In this document: positions 1-8,537 of the stretch, in pieces
Numbering within the stretch: the first letter of the stretch is position 1
How the letters are laid out: every line of letters begins with the position of its first letter
Source of the DNA: Helicobacter suis
GTDB taxonomy: Bacteria; Campylobacterota; Campylobacteria; Campylobacterales; Helicobacteraceae
Direction of reading: 5' to 3'
Assembly (NCBI RefSeq): GCF_902196125.1
Contig: NZ_CABIKG010000007.1
Location: 33,502 to 97,501 of the forward strand
DNA length: 64,000 nt
Translations under genes and position numbers: made by a program
Notes under the pieces: model-generated
Told to the model about the DNA's origin: nothing
Databases searched by the model: none
The model's input: only the letters and a program-made list of their open reading frames with translations

Positions 1-942
1 CGATTCAACATCTTTAATTTTAACCGCTCCCAAATACGCCATTTCCTCAATAAATTGATCGCTAGCGCGGCTACTCATGTTGCTTAAAAACTTAGTTTTT
101 AACTCTTCAGTAGAGGTTTTAAGGGCTAAGGTGAGATCTTTTTTATCCGCCACTTTAAGGATTTCACGGATTGCAAAGTTATCAAGACTACTAATATCCT
201 CAAAGGTAAACATCATCTCTTTAATATCATTAGCTAATTTAGCATCAATATTTTCAATGCGCGCAAGGGTGGTTTTAGCCGCCTTTTGGCCTAAGCGGTT
301 AAAGATTTCAGCCACCGCACGCAAGCCCCCTACTTCTACTTTATAACTAGTGAGCGCTTCTAGTTTATTTTCTAGCACAGTAGAAACCCGCTTAACCACT
401 TGGGGCGAAATATCGCCTAAACTCGCCATTCTAATACTCACCTCCGCTTTCATGTCATCTGGGAAGAAACTCAAAGTTTCAGCGGCATTAGGCGATTCCA
501 TATGGGCTAAGATTAGCGCAATAGTTTGGGGGTGTTCGTTGATAATAAAGTCGGCTAGTTGTTGGGGTTTAATGCGCCCTAGATAAGAGAAATTTTTCTG
601 GGTTTGTAAACTGCGGCTTAGTTTTTCTAAAATAATTTTAGCCTGCTCAGGCCCTAAGGCTTTAATTAAAAGTTCTCTAGCATATTCAATCCCGCCGGTG
701 TTAATGTATTGGTTGGATTGTAAAATGGCAAAGAATTCTTCTAAAACCGCCGCGCCGATGGCCTTATCTGTGCCATTAAGCTGGACAATTTGCTTACTAA
801 TCTCAGTAATGGAATCCACATCTAAATGGCGTAAAATCCCCGCCGTCGCTTCCTCGCCCACCTGAATGAGCAAAATAGCGATCTTTTCAGACATGGTAAA
901 TTCGTCTAATTGTGATTTCTGTCTAGGAGTTAGCTTAGCCAT
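1..942 (-). CDS. fliG: Flagellar motor switch protein FliG (3' end outside window)
   Basis: Translating the minus strand from the ATG at 942 gives 314 residues beginning MAKLTPRQKSQLDEF, open to the window edge; the family is about 340 residues, so only the C-terminal tail is missing. The middle-domain EHPQ motif (INEHPQTIALILAHM) is visible. FliG is the rotor protein of the C ring: its N-terminal domain binds FliF and its C-terminal domain meets the stator. The start overlaps the fliF stop by one base (TAATG), implying translational coupling with the upstream fliF gene. Confidence 0.96.
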   Translation of the reverse strand, partial: MAKLTPRQKSQLDEFTMSEKIAILLIQVGEEATAGILRHLDVDSITEISKQIVQLNGTDKAIGAAVLEEFFAILQSNQYINTGGIEYARELLIKALGPEQAKIILEKLSRSLQTQKNFSYLGRIKPQQLADFIINEHPQTIALILAHMESPNAAETLSFFPDDMKAEVSIRMASLGDISPQVVKRVSTVLENKLEALTSYKVEVGGLRAVAEIFNRLGQKAAKTTLARIENIDAKLANDIKEMMFTFEDISSLDNFAIREILKVADKKDLTLALKTSTEELKTKFLSNMSSRASDQFIEEMAYLGAVKIKDVES

Positions 943-2645
943 TATTTTTCCTTAGTATTCGTAATAGCAACCTCATCTTTAATCAGCAATTTAAACATAG
1001 AGGCGATCTCTTCGGGTTTTTCTTTTAAAGAATGGCGTACCCGCTCTAGCATAATATCATACTTCACATCTTCCTCATCAAAGCTTGCACTCAAACCTAG
1101 TTGATCTTCTACTTTTTTACGCATTTCACCAAATTTATCTACCTCCTCATCGTCTTCTTCTTCGGTAGCAAAAAGGGATTGTACTTGTTCCTCCTCATCA
1201 GGCTGGATTTCTAGCATGCGCTGGCTAAAGGGCGTAATGATCTTTTTATAAAAGACATAGAGTACCAACCCAACGATAATATATTTAAAGAGGGAGGAAA
1301 AAGGACCTAATACCTTTTCTGTAGTGGCTACAACTCTTTCATACGCACTCATGGGTACATATTTTGTAGATTTAGCGTTAAACTCAAAATTGCTCACCGT
1401 AACCGCATCGCCTCGATTCTGGTTATAGCCAATGGCCTGTTTAACTAGCGCATTGATCTGATCCATTTCAGCAGCAGAAAGCGCTACATACTCCATGCTC
1501 TCTGTTCCATTTTTATTAACCTTTTGGTATTTGCCATCTACCACAACGGCCGCATTAAGGCGCGTGAGTACCCCAAACTCACCTTTAATTTCACTAACCA
1601 TTTTACCCACTTCATAATTAGTTGTGTTGGTAGATTTTTCATATTTTTCCTGAAGTTGGTTATTAGCAATTCCTTGCACAGGCCCAATATTACTCACAAC
1701 CCCGGGCACCCCCCCCACTTGCTTTTTAGGCAAGCCCTCTTTCTTTTCCTCCATTGTCTGCTCGCTACGCACGACATTATTTGGATCAAAAGTTTCTTTA
1801 GTGCTTTTTTTCTGGCTAAAATCAAATTCAGCGCTCACCTTAGCCACAACTTTATCCCGCCCGCCTACAATGGGCGCTAAGATATTGGCGATCTTACTCT
1901 CTAGCATATTTTCAAAGTTTTGTTTGTAGCGCAACTGGGCTTGGGCTAATTCGCGGGTGCTATCTAATTGATCGTTTTCTCCTAAAGGCTCGCCATTTTC
2001 ATTGACTAATTTAACATTCTCTACCGTGAGTTTAGGTACAGAAGCGGCAATGAGATTTTTAATCCCAATAATTTGTCTTGGTAAAAGACGCATGTTGGGT
2101 TTAATTTTAAGCATTACAGAGGCCGTAGGCGGGATTTCATGGCTTACAAAGACGCTATCTTTAGGAATAGCAATGTGTACATTGGCCTTTTCTATGGGGT
2201 TAAGGCTTTCAATTGTACGGCTAAGTTCCCCTTCAATCGCGCGGATATATTTGATATTTTGATCAAAATCTGTTGCCCCAAAGTCTTTAATATCAAAGAT
2301 TTCATAACCCACCTTGCTAGTCTTTGGAATGCCCTGTGAGGCTAGAGAAATGCGCTCTTCATAGATTCGATCTCTAGGGATTAAAATAGTGTCCTCTTTA
2401 GGGATTTTATAAGGAATATGCTTTTGTTGGAGATGTTGCAGAATTAAAGCATTATCGCTATTATCCATGCCCTCAAATAAGACTCCATAGCCGCTTAAAT
2501 CGCCCTTGTCATGGGTAGGGTAAATGAGTAGAAACACCAAAAAGGCTACAATAAGCGTTACAGCTGTAACAATTGTGATCTTTTGTGCTCTATTAAGTCT
2601 TGAGAAAAAGCTAATAACCTGTTGTAGTAGACTCTTAAAATCCAC
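942..2645 (-). CDS. fliF: Flagellar MS-ring protein FliF
   Basis: 567 residues, the usual FliF length. A transmembrane segment lies at about residues 23-43 and a second at about 445-465, with the large periplasmic ring-forming region between them and an acidic C-terminal tail (EEEDDEEVDKF and on) that would bind FliG in the cytoplasm. FliF forms the membrane-embedded MS ring on which the export gate and C ring assemble. The next gene, fliG, begins on its stop codon, so rotor partners are co-translated. Order fliF-fliG matches H. pylori HP0351-HP0352 (from memory). Confidence 0.97.
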   Translation of the reverse strand: MDFKSLLQQVISFFSRLNRAQKITIVTAVTLIVAFLVFLLIYPTHDKGDLSGYGVLFEGMDNSDNALILQHLQQKHIPYKIPKEDTILIPRDRIYEERISLASQGIPKTSKVGYEIFDIKDFGATDFDQNIKYIRAIEGELSRTIESLNPIEKANVHIAIPKDSVFVSHEIPPTASVMLKIKPNMRLLPRQIIGIKNLIAASVPKLTVENVKLVNENGEPLGENDQLDSTRELAQAQLRYKQNFENMLESKIANILAPIVGGRDKVVAKVSAEFDFSQKKSTKETFDPNNVVRSEQTMEEKKEGLPKKQVGGVPGVVSNIGPVQGIANNQLQEKYEKSTNTTNYEVGKMVSEIKGEFGVLTRLNAAVVVDGKYQKVNKNGTESMEYVALSAAEMDQINALVKQAIGYNQNRGDAVTVSNFEFNAKSTKYVPMSAYERVVATTEKVLGPFSSLFKYIIVGLVLYVFYKKIITPFSQRMLEIQPDEEEQVQSLFATEEEDDEEVDKFGEMRKKVEDQLGLSASFDEEDVKYDIMLERVRHSLKEKPEEIASMFKLLIKDEVAITNTKEK

Positions 2646-2668
2646 AAACTATCCTAAAGAGCTAAAAA

Positions 2669-3343
2669 TTAGTGCCGTTTTAAATATCCAAGATAAAATC
2701 CCATAGAACAAGACACCCACGCTATACCCATTAAAAAGCCCCCTAATACATCAGTAGGATAATGCACGCCCAAATAAACCCTATCATACATCATGAATAA
2801 AATCCATAACAATAAAAAACTGCACACTACCCCCTTAACACTTTTGTTTAAATGCCCAAAATACACAAGCGATAATAACAAACCATAAAATAAACTAGCT
2901 GCTAGCGCATGCCCGCTAGGATAACTAAAACCATGGGCAAAGGCTAAAATGCCATTAGTAGAGGGGCGCGCTCTTTGCATCACATTTTTAAAAATCTTAA
3001 GCGCAATTTCTCCAAAAAGCACGCTACTAAAAAACCAAATCCCCAAAGCATAGCGCTTTAAAAACACCCAATAAAGCGCGATTAACAGGGCTAAAGAAAT
3101 GGTGAGTTTAGACTGTGCAAACCAAGTACTAGCCTGTACGATAGATAACCAAAGATGGCTTTGTGTAGGGGAGGGGTGGGAGCGAATTAAAGAGATAAAA
3201 AACGCATCTAAATTTTGTATAAAAGCGTGCTTTTCTTTAACACAGATAGTTTCTAAGCCTAATAAAACAAACAGCACGATCCCTACAATCCACAAAGCCC
3301 AAACCACCGCGCTATTTGTTTTGCCCTTATAGGGAACTTGCAT
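2669..3343 (-). CDS. PAP2-family membrane phosphatase
   Basis: 224 residues with five or six hydrophobic segments and the three PAP2 phosphatase signatures in order: K-x6-RP (KNVMQRARP), PSGH (FSYPSGHALAA) and R-x5-H-x3-D (YDRVYLGVHYPTDV). These residues form the phosphate-binding and catalytic site facing the periplasm. Family members dephosphorylate undecaprenyl pyrophosphate, phosphatidic acid or lipid A; in Helicobacter lipid A phosphatases (LpxE/LpxF types) belong here, but the substrate of this copy cannot be told from sequence. It lies directly upstream of fliF on the same strand, 23 bases away, though function is unrelated. Confidence 0.88.
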   Translation of the reverse strand: MQVPYKGKTNSAVVWALWIVGIVLFVLLGLETICVKEKHAFIQNLDAFFISLIRSHPSPTQSHLWLSIVQASTWFAQSKLTISLALLIALYWVFLKRYALGIWFFSSVLFGEIALKIFKNVMQRARPSTNGILAFAHGFSYPSGHALAASLFYGLLLSLVYFGHLNKSVKGVVCSFLLLWILFMMYDRVYLGVHYPTDVLGGFLMGIAWVSCSMGFYLGYLKRH

Positions 3344-3470
3344 ATTCTACTCCCATTACATTTCACAAGCCAGAATCATAACCAAAAAATAATAAAAGAT
3401 CACCTTAGATAAGGCTTGCTAGGGTGTTTTCAATTTAACCAAAACATTGATCTTTAATAGACTTAGCCTC

Positions 3471-3893
3471 TTAATAAAAAGTGGTGTGTTCAGGTTTACA
3501 AAAAAGCACTAATTCTTTGCCATTGCTTAAATGATAGAGATCAATAAACCCCTGATCTAAAACAAAATCCACACTACAATCATGTAAACTAACTTCAACG
3601 CGCCGCATTTGGGGTTCTTTAGAATCAGGTTTAATGCTTAAAATCCGCCCTGTAAAAGCCATAGGGTCTAATTTGAGTTGTTGTGTAAAATTAGGGATAA
3701 GCACCTCTAATACTTTAAGAACAATGGTGATTTCATCATCTTCTTGGTGGTCCTCTACTTCACTAGCAAGGCATTTAGCTTGCACCACCACATCTTTAGC
3801 TCCAAAATGTACACGGTATTTACCCTCTCCTCTTTCATGCAAAGAGATTTTACCGCGGATACGGTTTTTCATATAAAGACTAGAAACAGGCAT
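3471..3893 (-). CDS. Small protein with TOBE/Mop-like segment, function unknown
   Basis: 140 residues, no signal peptide. Residues about 9-63 read like a TOBE (molybdate-binding OB-fold) unit: a start like NRIRGKISL, then AKCLASEV, then a acidic turn and the strand ITIVLKVLEVLI. The remainder, from about residue 78, also alternates beta-like strands (FTGRILSIK, RRVEVSLHD). TOBE units occur at the end of ModC and in small molybdopterin carriers, and modAB lies 3 kb away on the same strand, but the match is loose. Could equally be an unrelated beta-barrel protein. Confidence 0.55.
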   Translation of the reverse strand: MPVSSLYMKNRIRGKISLHERGEGKYRVHFGAKDVVVQAKCLASEVEDHQEDDEITIVLKVLEVLIPNFTQQLKLDPMAFTGRILSIKPDSKEPQMRRVEVSLHDCSVDFVLDQGFIDLYHLSNGKELVLFCKPEHTTFY

Positions 3894-3936
3894 GATCTTC
3901 TCCTATCAAATTTCATAGAGTTTAGCAAATCAAAGG

Positions 3937-5658
3937 CTACCAGCGGTAACCCAAAGAGGCAGAAAAGATACGCAACTGCCCTAAGTTATTAGACTGGTAG
4001 TAACTGTTGCGATTACTCTTAAAGATAAAAGTACCCCCCCAACCAATATCAAAGCCTCTAAAATTATACTTAGCACCAAAGGCAATTGCATAGCCATTAG
4101 AATCAGGAATGCCAATAGCATCTTGAGGGCTAGGGGCTTGATCGTAAGCAAGAGCTCCCATGAGGCGTAAACTACGGCTCATGTAAGTTGCGCCAAGTCT
4201 AAAAGTATTGGTATCTCTCCAGCCTGCTCCCATATTCATCACCCCGCTAAAATCTGCTAGCCCTACCATTTTTTTAAGAGTCTCAGAACTTAAATATTGC
4301 ACCGTGCCCCCCACGCCTTGATAACTCGCATTAGCAAAATCTGGCGTAACTAAAAATTTATTCCCCTGACTCCAAAAGGTGCGCTCATACACCCCCTCAA
4401 TACGCAAATGGTGTTTGAAAAACTCATGGGCATAGGCTACATTGAGAATTTCAGGTAAAGAAACATTGATATTTAAACTCCCCTTAGTAAGCACATTACC
4501 TAAACTAGGCCCTAGCTGGGTTAGAGCCGTTAAATTGCCATGCATATTAAAAGTAACACTGCTGTTATACACCACCGAAAACATGCCATGATCAAAGACT
4601 TTCAAACTAGCCCCTAATTTATACCCCCCACCCCAAGAACTCCCATTACTAGATTGTACCACTTTAGAAGTGCCGTATAAATCTGAGATCGCCTCTTGTA
4701 ATCCGCTATCCCGCATCACATTCTTAAGCTGATTGTAATATTGCATGCATGCTGGTCCGTTTTGATCCATGTTAGGGGTACAATTAGCAGCAGCCTGATC
4801 GCCAATTTGTGCTAATTTTTCACGCATACTAGAGGGTACTTGGCCACTAAAAACATTATTAGGCAAACCCACAATTTGATTTCCACTTAGCACAGAAGCC
4901 CCATGTAAGGGTACATAAACGGTATTATTAAAACTCCCGGTGGCATAAAGCCCGCGTGCTGCAAGGCCAATAGAAAAGCGTTGGCCAATGGTATAACTAA
5001 TGCTAGGGGCTACTTGGACCATCATGATAAACACATCGCGTAAAAACTCACCCCCTGCTCCATGCCATTTCATGCCAAGACCCGAGGGAGCCGTAAAACT
5101 CCCCCCAAAGGTAAAACCATTATGGGTACGGCTCTTATAAAAGAATTTAGGCAAAACAAAATTAGTTGTACCCGTCCAACCGGGTACAACTTGATTACTA
5201 GGCAAAGAGGCCACTGTGATCACCTTTTGGTTAGTCATATTCTGCAAATCTTGGATAAGTTGTTTTACATCTTGTATACCATTATTTACCAGATGATGCA
5301 AAATTGCATTCGCCAGACTGCCAAGCCCTAAATCTTGTGCAATTTGTGCCATATTTTCCTGAGATTTATTCACTTTAAGCGTTGTTTCTGAGTAAAGCCC
5401 TTGATTACTTGTAGGGACCATGAATTTAAAGGCGGGGATATTAATCACCGTGCTAGTGATTTCAAACTCGCTACGGTTTTCCCCCCAATCGTTTTCAAAA
5501 CCCATGTTAGCCGGGTTATAATAACTCGCATCTGCTCCTCTGGCTCCGGCAATATAGGCTGAATCTAAAGCGGTACCATTAAGGCTTTGCTGGGAGATCT
5601 GAAAACCATTAGCGCCTAGAAAAACTGGTAAGAGAGGGCATAAAAACCGTAAATGCAA
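3937..5658 (-). CDS. FadL/OmpP1-family outer membrane channel
   Basis: 573 residues. The N-terminus is hydrophobic and followed by GFQISQQSLNGTALDSAYIAGA, the plug region of FadL/TodX proteins that inserts into the barrel lumen; NPANMGF is the typical early strand. The protein ends in an aromatic residue (SLGYRW), the usual barrel assembly signal. FadL-type barrels carry hydrophobic substrates such as fatty acids across the outer membrane. Length and position fit the H. pylori HP0839 gene, which likewise sits next to a lipoprotein corresponding to the next entry. Substrate not inferable. Confidence 0.88.
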   Translation of the reverse strand: MHLRFLCPLLPVFLGANGFQISQQSLNGTALDSAYIAGARGADASYYNPANMGFENDWGENRSEFEITSTVINIPAFKFMVPTSNQGLYSETTLKVNKSQENMAQIAQDLGLGSLANAILHHLVNNGIQDVKQLIQDLQNMTNQKVITVASLPSNQVVPGWTGTTNFVLPKFFYKSRTHNGFTFGGSFTAPSGLGMKWHGAGGEFLRDVFIMMVQVAPSISYTIGQRFSIGLAARGLYATGSFNNTVYVPLHGASVLSGNQIVGLPNNVFSGQVPSSMREKLAQIGDQAAANCTPNMDQNGPACMQYYNQLKNVMRDSGLQEAISDLYGTSKVVQSSNGSSWGGGYKLGASLKVFDHGMFSVVYNSSVTFNMHGNLTALTQLGPSLGNVLTKGSLNINVSLPEILNVAYAHEFFKHHLRIEGVYERTFWSQGNKFLVTPDFANASYQGVGGTVQYLSSETLKKMVGLADFSGVMNMGAGWRDTNTFRLGATYMSRSLRLMGALAYDQAPSPQDAIGIPDSNGYAIAFGAKYNFRGFDIGWGGTFIFKSNRNSYYQSNNLGQLRIFSASLGYRW

Positions 5659-5673
5659 GAAAACTCCCTAAAA

Positions 5674-6315
5674 TCACTGAGGATGATAAGGTTGAATCAC
5701 AATCGCCACGCCGGTTGTCATGTTCTGAAAGAGGATTTTTTCAGGACTGCGCTCATAATAAATCATTTGCCCATTTTCTATAAAACGCTGTAACAACACC
5801 CCATTAGGCTGGATTTGTTTACCAATGCCTTGGAAAATATCGCGCCCTAGCACAATATCATCAAAGAGATCACCATAACTCACCTCACCAAACATATCCC
5901 TAGCTGCAACCCATTTAGCGCTACAAGTACCCGAAAAACAAATGTAGTTTTTCTTAATCACGATGTTTCCAAAGTACTTGCTTAGCTTATAAAGCACTAA
6001 TTCTAAATCCCCCTCTTTATTATGCCCAATGGTTCCATAATCATAAAAGCGAAACACCGGAGTATAAATATAAATGAGTTTAAACTTAGCTAACTCTTTT
6101 TTAATTTGGGCTTGTTGTTCTGCTTTGCGCTCTGCAGCGCTCTTTTTAATAAAGACTTTTTTATGGGATTTTTTAGGCTTCTTAGGTTTTTTAGGCTTAT
6201 GAGGTTTATTAGGTTTAGGTTTATGGACCTTATGAGGCTTTTTAGGTTTAACTTGGTGGTGGCAAGCACTCATTAACACCCCAAAAAGTATTAGCGCTAA
6301 AAGCTTTCTTAGCAC
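5674..6315 (-). CDS. Lysine/proline/histidine-rich lipoprotein
   Basis: 213 residues. A signal peptide ends in the lipobox LMSAC, so lipidation at Cys18 is expected. Residues about 20-58 are almost entirely K, P and H arranged in short KPK/HKP repeats, followed by an alpha-helical basic stretch and a folded C-terminal region with two cysteines (CFSGTC). It is 15 bases upstream of the fadL-like gene, the same pairing as HP0838-HP0839 in H. pylori. The repetitive cationic stretch may span the periplasm, contact peptidoglycan or bind metal through its histidines; no enzymatic motif is visible. Confidence 0.8.
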   Translation of the reverse strand: MLRKLLALILFGVLMSACHHQVKPKKPHKVHKPKPNKPHKPKKPKKPKKSHKKVFIKKSAAERKAEQQAQIKKELAKFKLIYIYTPVFRFYDYGTIGHNKEGDLELVLYKLSKYFGNIVIKKNYICFSGTCSAKWVAARDMFGEVSYGDLFDDIVLGRDIFQGIGKQIQPNGVLLQRFIENGQMIYYERSPEKILFQNMTTGVAIVIQPYHPQ

Positions 6316-6327
6316 ACAAACGCCTAA

Positions 6328-6990
6328 TTACCCGCGGATATTATTAAAGACATTATACCAGATACGCCCATCAAGTTTAAGCTCCATGCTCACTTGGCAT
6401 AAACCATCTTTATAGATCGTTTCTGTGATCTCGGCATTGCGAATCAACGCATTAACTTTAGTTTTAATCACAGAGTTTTGTAAGATCATGTCTTTAACCG
6501 TATCGGTAGCATTAACTCTAATCCCATACATTTTTTCGCCTAGTTGGCGGTAACCATCAACAATGGCCGCTCGTTTGGCTAAAGCCAAAGCCTGAGAAGG
6601 AGAAATAGTTGATTCAGGGGCTACACCCATGCCCACAGCGCTTAATTCAATAACATTAGTAGGGGTTAGAATGGGGCTATTTGGGATAATTGCATTTGTC
6701 CCAGCAGTGGGGGGGGTTACATTTTGAGAAGAATTATCAAAACGCGTTTCAATCTGTGGGGATTTAGGGAAAACAGGCATGGAACGGCTACGGCCGTTGT
6801 TAAAAGTAGTGGGGGGATAGATAGGGGCTTGAAGACCTGTGGCTGAGGGTGGGATAAGCTGTGTAACACCGGGTTTTCTAAACCAGCCACATCCAGACCC
6901 GATCAAAGCCAATCCAACACAAAGATATAAGGGGGTATTTTTTTTTAATAAACCCTTAATAGACTTCACACGCGCTTTTTGTATCATCAC
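6328..6990 (-). CDS. LPP20-family lipoprotein
   Basis: 220 residues. After a basic N-terminus and a hydrophobic stretch comes a lipobox-like LIGSGC, then a low-complexity Pro/Asn/Thr linker, and from about residue 115 an LPP20 domain: VIELSAVGMGVAP, then SQALALAKRAAIVDGYRQL, ending in a beta-rich segment (MELKLDGRIWYNVF). LPP20-family proteins are surface or periplasmic lipoproteins of unresolved function that are common in Helicobacter. It is 12 bases upstream of the K/P/H-rich lipoprotein, so the three envelope genes (LPP20-like, lipoprotein, fadL-like) probably form one operon. Confidence 0.82.
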   Translation of the reverse strand: MMIQKARVKSIKGLLKKNTPLYLCVGLALIGSGCGWFRKPGVTQLIPPSATGLQAPIYPPTTFNNGRSRSMPVFPKSPQIETRFDNSSQNVTPPTAGTNAIIPNSPILTPTNVIELSAVGMGVAPESTISPSQALALAKRAAIVDGYRQLGEKMYGIRVNATDTVKDMILQNSVIKTKVNALIRNAEITETIYKDGLCQVSMELKLDGRIWYNVFNNIRG

Positions 6991-7032
6991 GCAACCTTTT
7001 AATGATTTAACCCCTATTCTAACACAAAAATT

Positions 7033-7707
7033 CTAAATGGTAGACAGACCTACACGGCGCTTAAGTAGCATGGTAAAAAGAAGTAGAAAACTAATTCCGC
7101 TTAAAATTGCAGCATACTGGTGGGCAATTTGTAAGTTATTGGCCTCTGCTTGTATAAAAATGGCAATACTAGCTACGCGGGTTTGCCCCTCAATGTCTCC
7201 GCCTACCATCATCACCACCCCAAACTCCCCGATTGTGTGGGCAAAGGTGGTGATACAGGCCATTAAAAGCGCGGGTTTAATATTGGGTAAAAGCACGCAA
7301 AAGAAAGTATAAAGTTTACCCTTTCCCAAAGTGTAGCTAGCTTCTTTAAGCGAGGGAGATAGATTTGTAAGCGCATTTTGGATAGGATTAACCATGAAAG
7401 GCAAAGAAAAAATCACACTAGCAAACACCAATCCACTAAAACTAAAAACCAACTTTAAATGCAAATATTTTTCTAAAAACGCCCCTAAAACACTGCTTGG
7501 CGCAAAAAGAATCAACAGATAAAAGCCTAAAACAGTGGGGGGTAAAACTAGGGGCATCCAAGTTAGCGTCTCTATAAAGGTTTTAAATAAACCCCTTTGA
7601 TTAGCTAAATAAACCCCTAAGATAAGCCCAATAGGGAGTAAAACAAGAGTTGTAAGGGTGGCAAGCTTAAAGGTAAGAAAGAGAGTGTTTAAAAATTCAC
7701 TCTGCAA
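7033..7707 (-). CDS. modB: Molybdate ABC transporter permease ModB
   Basis: 224 residues, five or six hydrophobic helices. The cytoplasmic EAA-loop typical of ABC permeases is present (EASYTLGKGKLYTFFCVLLP), as is the conserved HTIGEFGVVMMVGG segment of molybdate permeases. It forms the inner-membrane channel for molybdate delivered by ModA. The start overlaps the end of modA by 11 bases, so the two are translationally coupled. The ATPase gene modC, expected immediately downstream, is absent: the next gene is the LPP20-like lipoprotein. Confidence 0.9.
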   Translation of the reverse strand: MQSEFLNTLFLTFKLATLTTLVLLPIGLILGVYLANQRGLFKTFIETLTWMPLVLPPTVLGFYLLILFAPSSVLGAFLEKYLHLKLVFSFSGLVFASVIFSLPFMVNPIQNALTNLSPSLKEASYTLGKGKLYTFFCVLLPNIKPALLMACITTFAHTIGEFGVVMMVGGDIEGQTRVASIAIFIQAEANNLQIAHQYAAILSGISFLLLFTMLLKRRVGLSTI

Positions 7708-8419
7708 GTTCTTCTACCAAATAGCCATAATTTTTTAAGATTGTTTGCCCCTCTTTACTTAAAATAAAATCCTCTAGTGCCCGTGCAAGGGGATTTTCCC
7801 CACCCTCTTTAGTGAGCACCATTGCCTGCTCAATAGGGCTATAATACTCTTTAGGCACAATAAAATAATGGCTGTTTTTATCCATTAATGAGAGCGCACT
7901 AAAACCTAGTTTAGCCGCCCCACTTTGTACATACTGGGTTGCTTGAGAAATAGAACCTGCTTGCACGATTTTAAGCTCCAAAGCATCAACTAGATTTAAT
8001 TTTTGCAAGACCTCCATACTCGCGCGCCCATAAGGGGCTAAATTAGGATTAGCAATGGCTAGATGTTTAAAAGAACCTTGCAATGCCTCTAAAGAGTGGA
8101 TATTTTCTTGTTTACTCCAAAGCACCAAAACTCCCCTAGCATACACTTTAACAGGGTAGGGCGTGTACTTTTCTTGTTGTAATCTTAACGGCCGCTCTTT
8201 ATCTGCACTGATAAACAAATCAAAAGGCGCGCCTTGTGTAATTTGGTTAAAAAAATGCCCAGAAGAACCAAAACTTAAAAGCACCTGTCCGCTATGCTTT
8301 TTTAAAAAAGCACTTTTAATTGCCTGCATTGCCTGAGTTAAATTAGCCGCTACGGCTACTCTTATCTCTGCGCCAAAACACAAACTTACCCATAAAATCC
8401 CTAAAACTAAAAAACGCAT
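7697..8419 (-). CDS. modA: Periplasmic molybdate-binding protein ModA
   Basis: 240 residues with a cleavable signal peptide (cleavage likely after FGA, about residue 17). Typical ModA features: AAANLTQAMQAIKSAF, the substrate-loop LSFGSSGHFFNQITQGAPFD, then FISADKE, and GSISQATQYVQSGAAKLGFSAL in the second lobe. ModA captures molybdate or tungstate in the periplasm and hands it to ModB. It is the first gene of the pair; a -10 box lies about 30 bases upstream of the ATG. See modB for the missing ATPase. Confidence 0.92.
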   Translation of the reverse strand: MRFLVLGILWVSLCFGAEIRVAVAANLTQAMQAIKSAFLKKHSGQVLLSFGSSGHFFNQITQGAPFDLFISADKERPLRLQQEKYTPYPVKVYARGVLVLWSKQENIHSLEALQGSFKHLAIANPNLAPYGRASMEVLQKLNLVDALELKIVQAGSISQATQYVQSGAAKLGFSALSLMDKNSHYFIVPKEYYSPIEQAMVLTKEGGENPLARALEDFILSKEGQTILKNYGYLVEELAE

Positions 8420-8448
8420 GCCAACTCCTTACTAGCACCAAAAGTGCA

Positions 8449-8454
8449 AGTATA
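8449..8454 (-). promoter_or_regulatory. -10 box for modAB
   Basis: On the minus strand this reads TATACT, 29 bases upstream of the modA ATG, followed by an AAGGAG ribosome-binding site. A clear -35 box is not seen, which is normal for the Helicobacter housekeeping sigma factor. Confidence 0.45.
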
Positions 8455-8510
8455 CAAGATCAAGCCCTCTTCTGCCCCATGAAAAATTTTAATCCTTAGT
8501 AAGTTTGGGG

Positions 8511-8516
8511 TAAAAT
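8511..8516 (+). promoter_or_regulatory. -10 box for ribBA
   Basis: TAAAAT preceded by GGG, with the ribosome-binding site AAAGGAG at 8527-8533. The leader would be only about 15 bases long. It diverges from the modAB promoter within the same 115-base gap. Confidence 0.45.
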
Positions 8517-8537
8517 GAGCGCTTTTAAAGGAGAGTG

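Noticed and set aside
77..586. Two plus-strand open frames within the fliG region
   Set aside because: They are antisense to a clear fliG coding sequence and have no binding sites.
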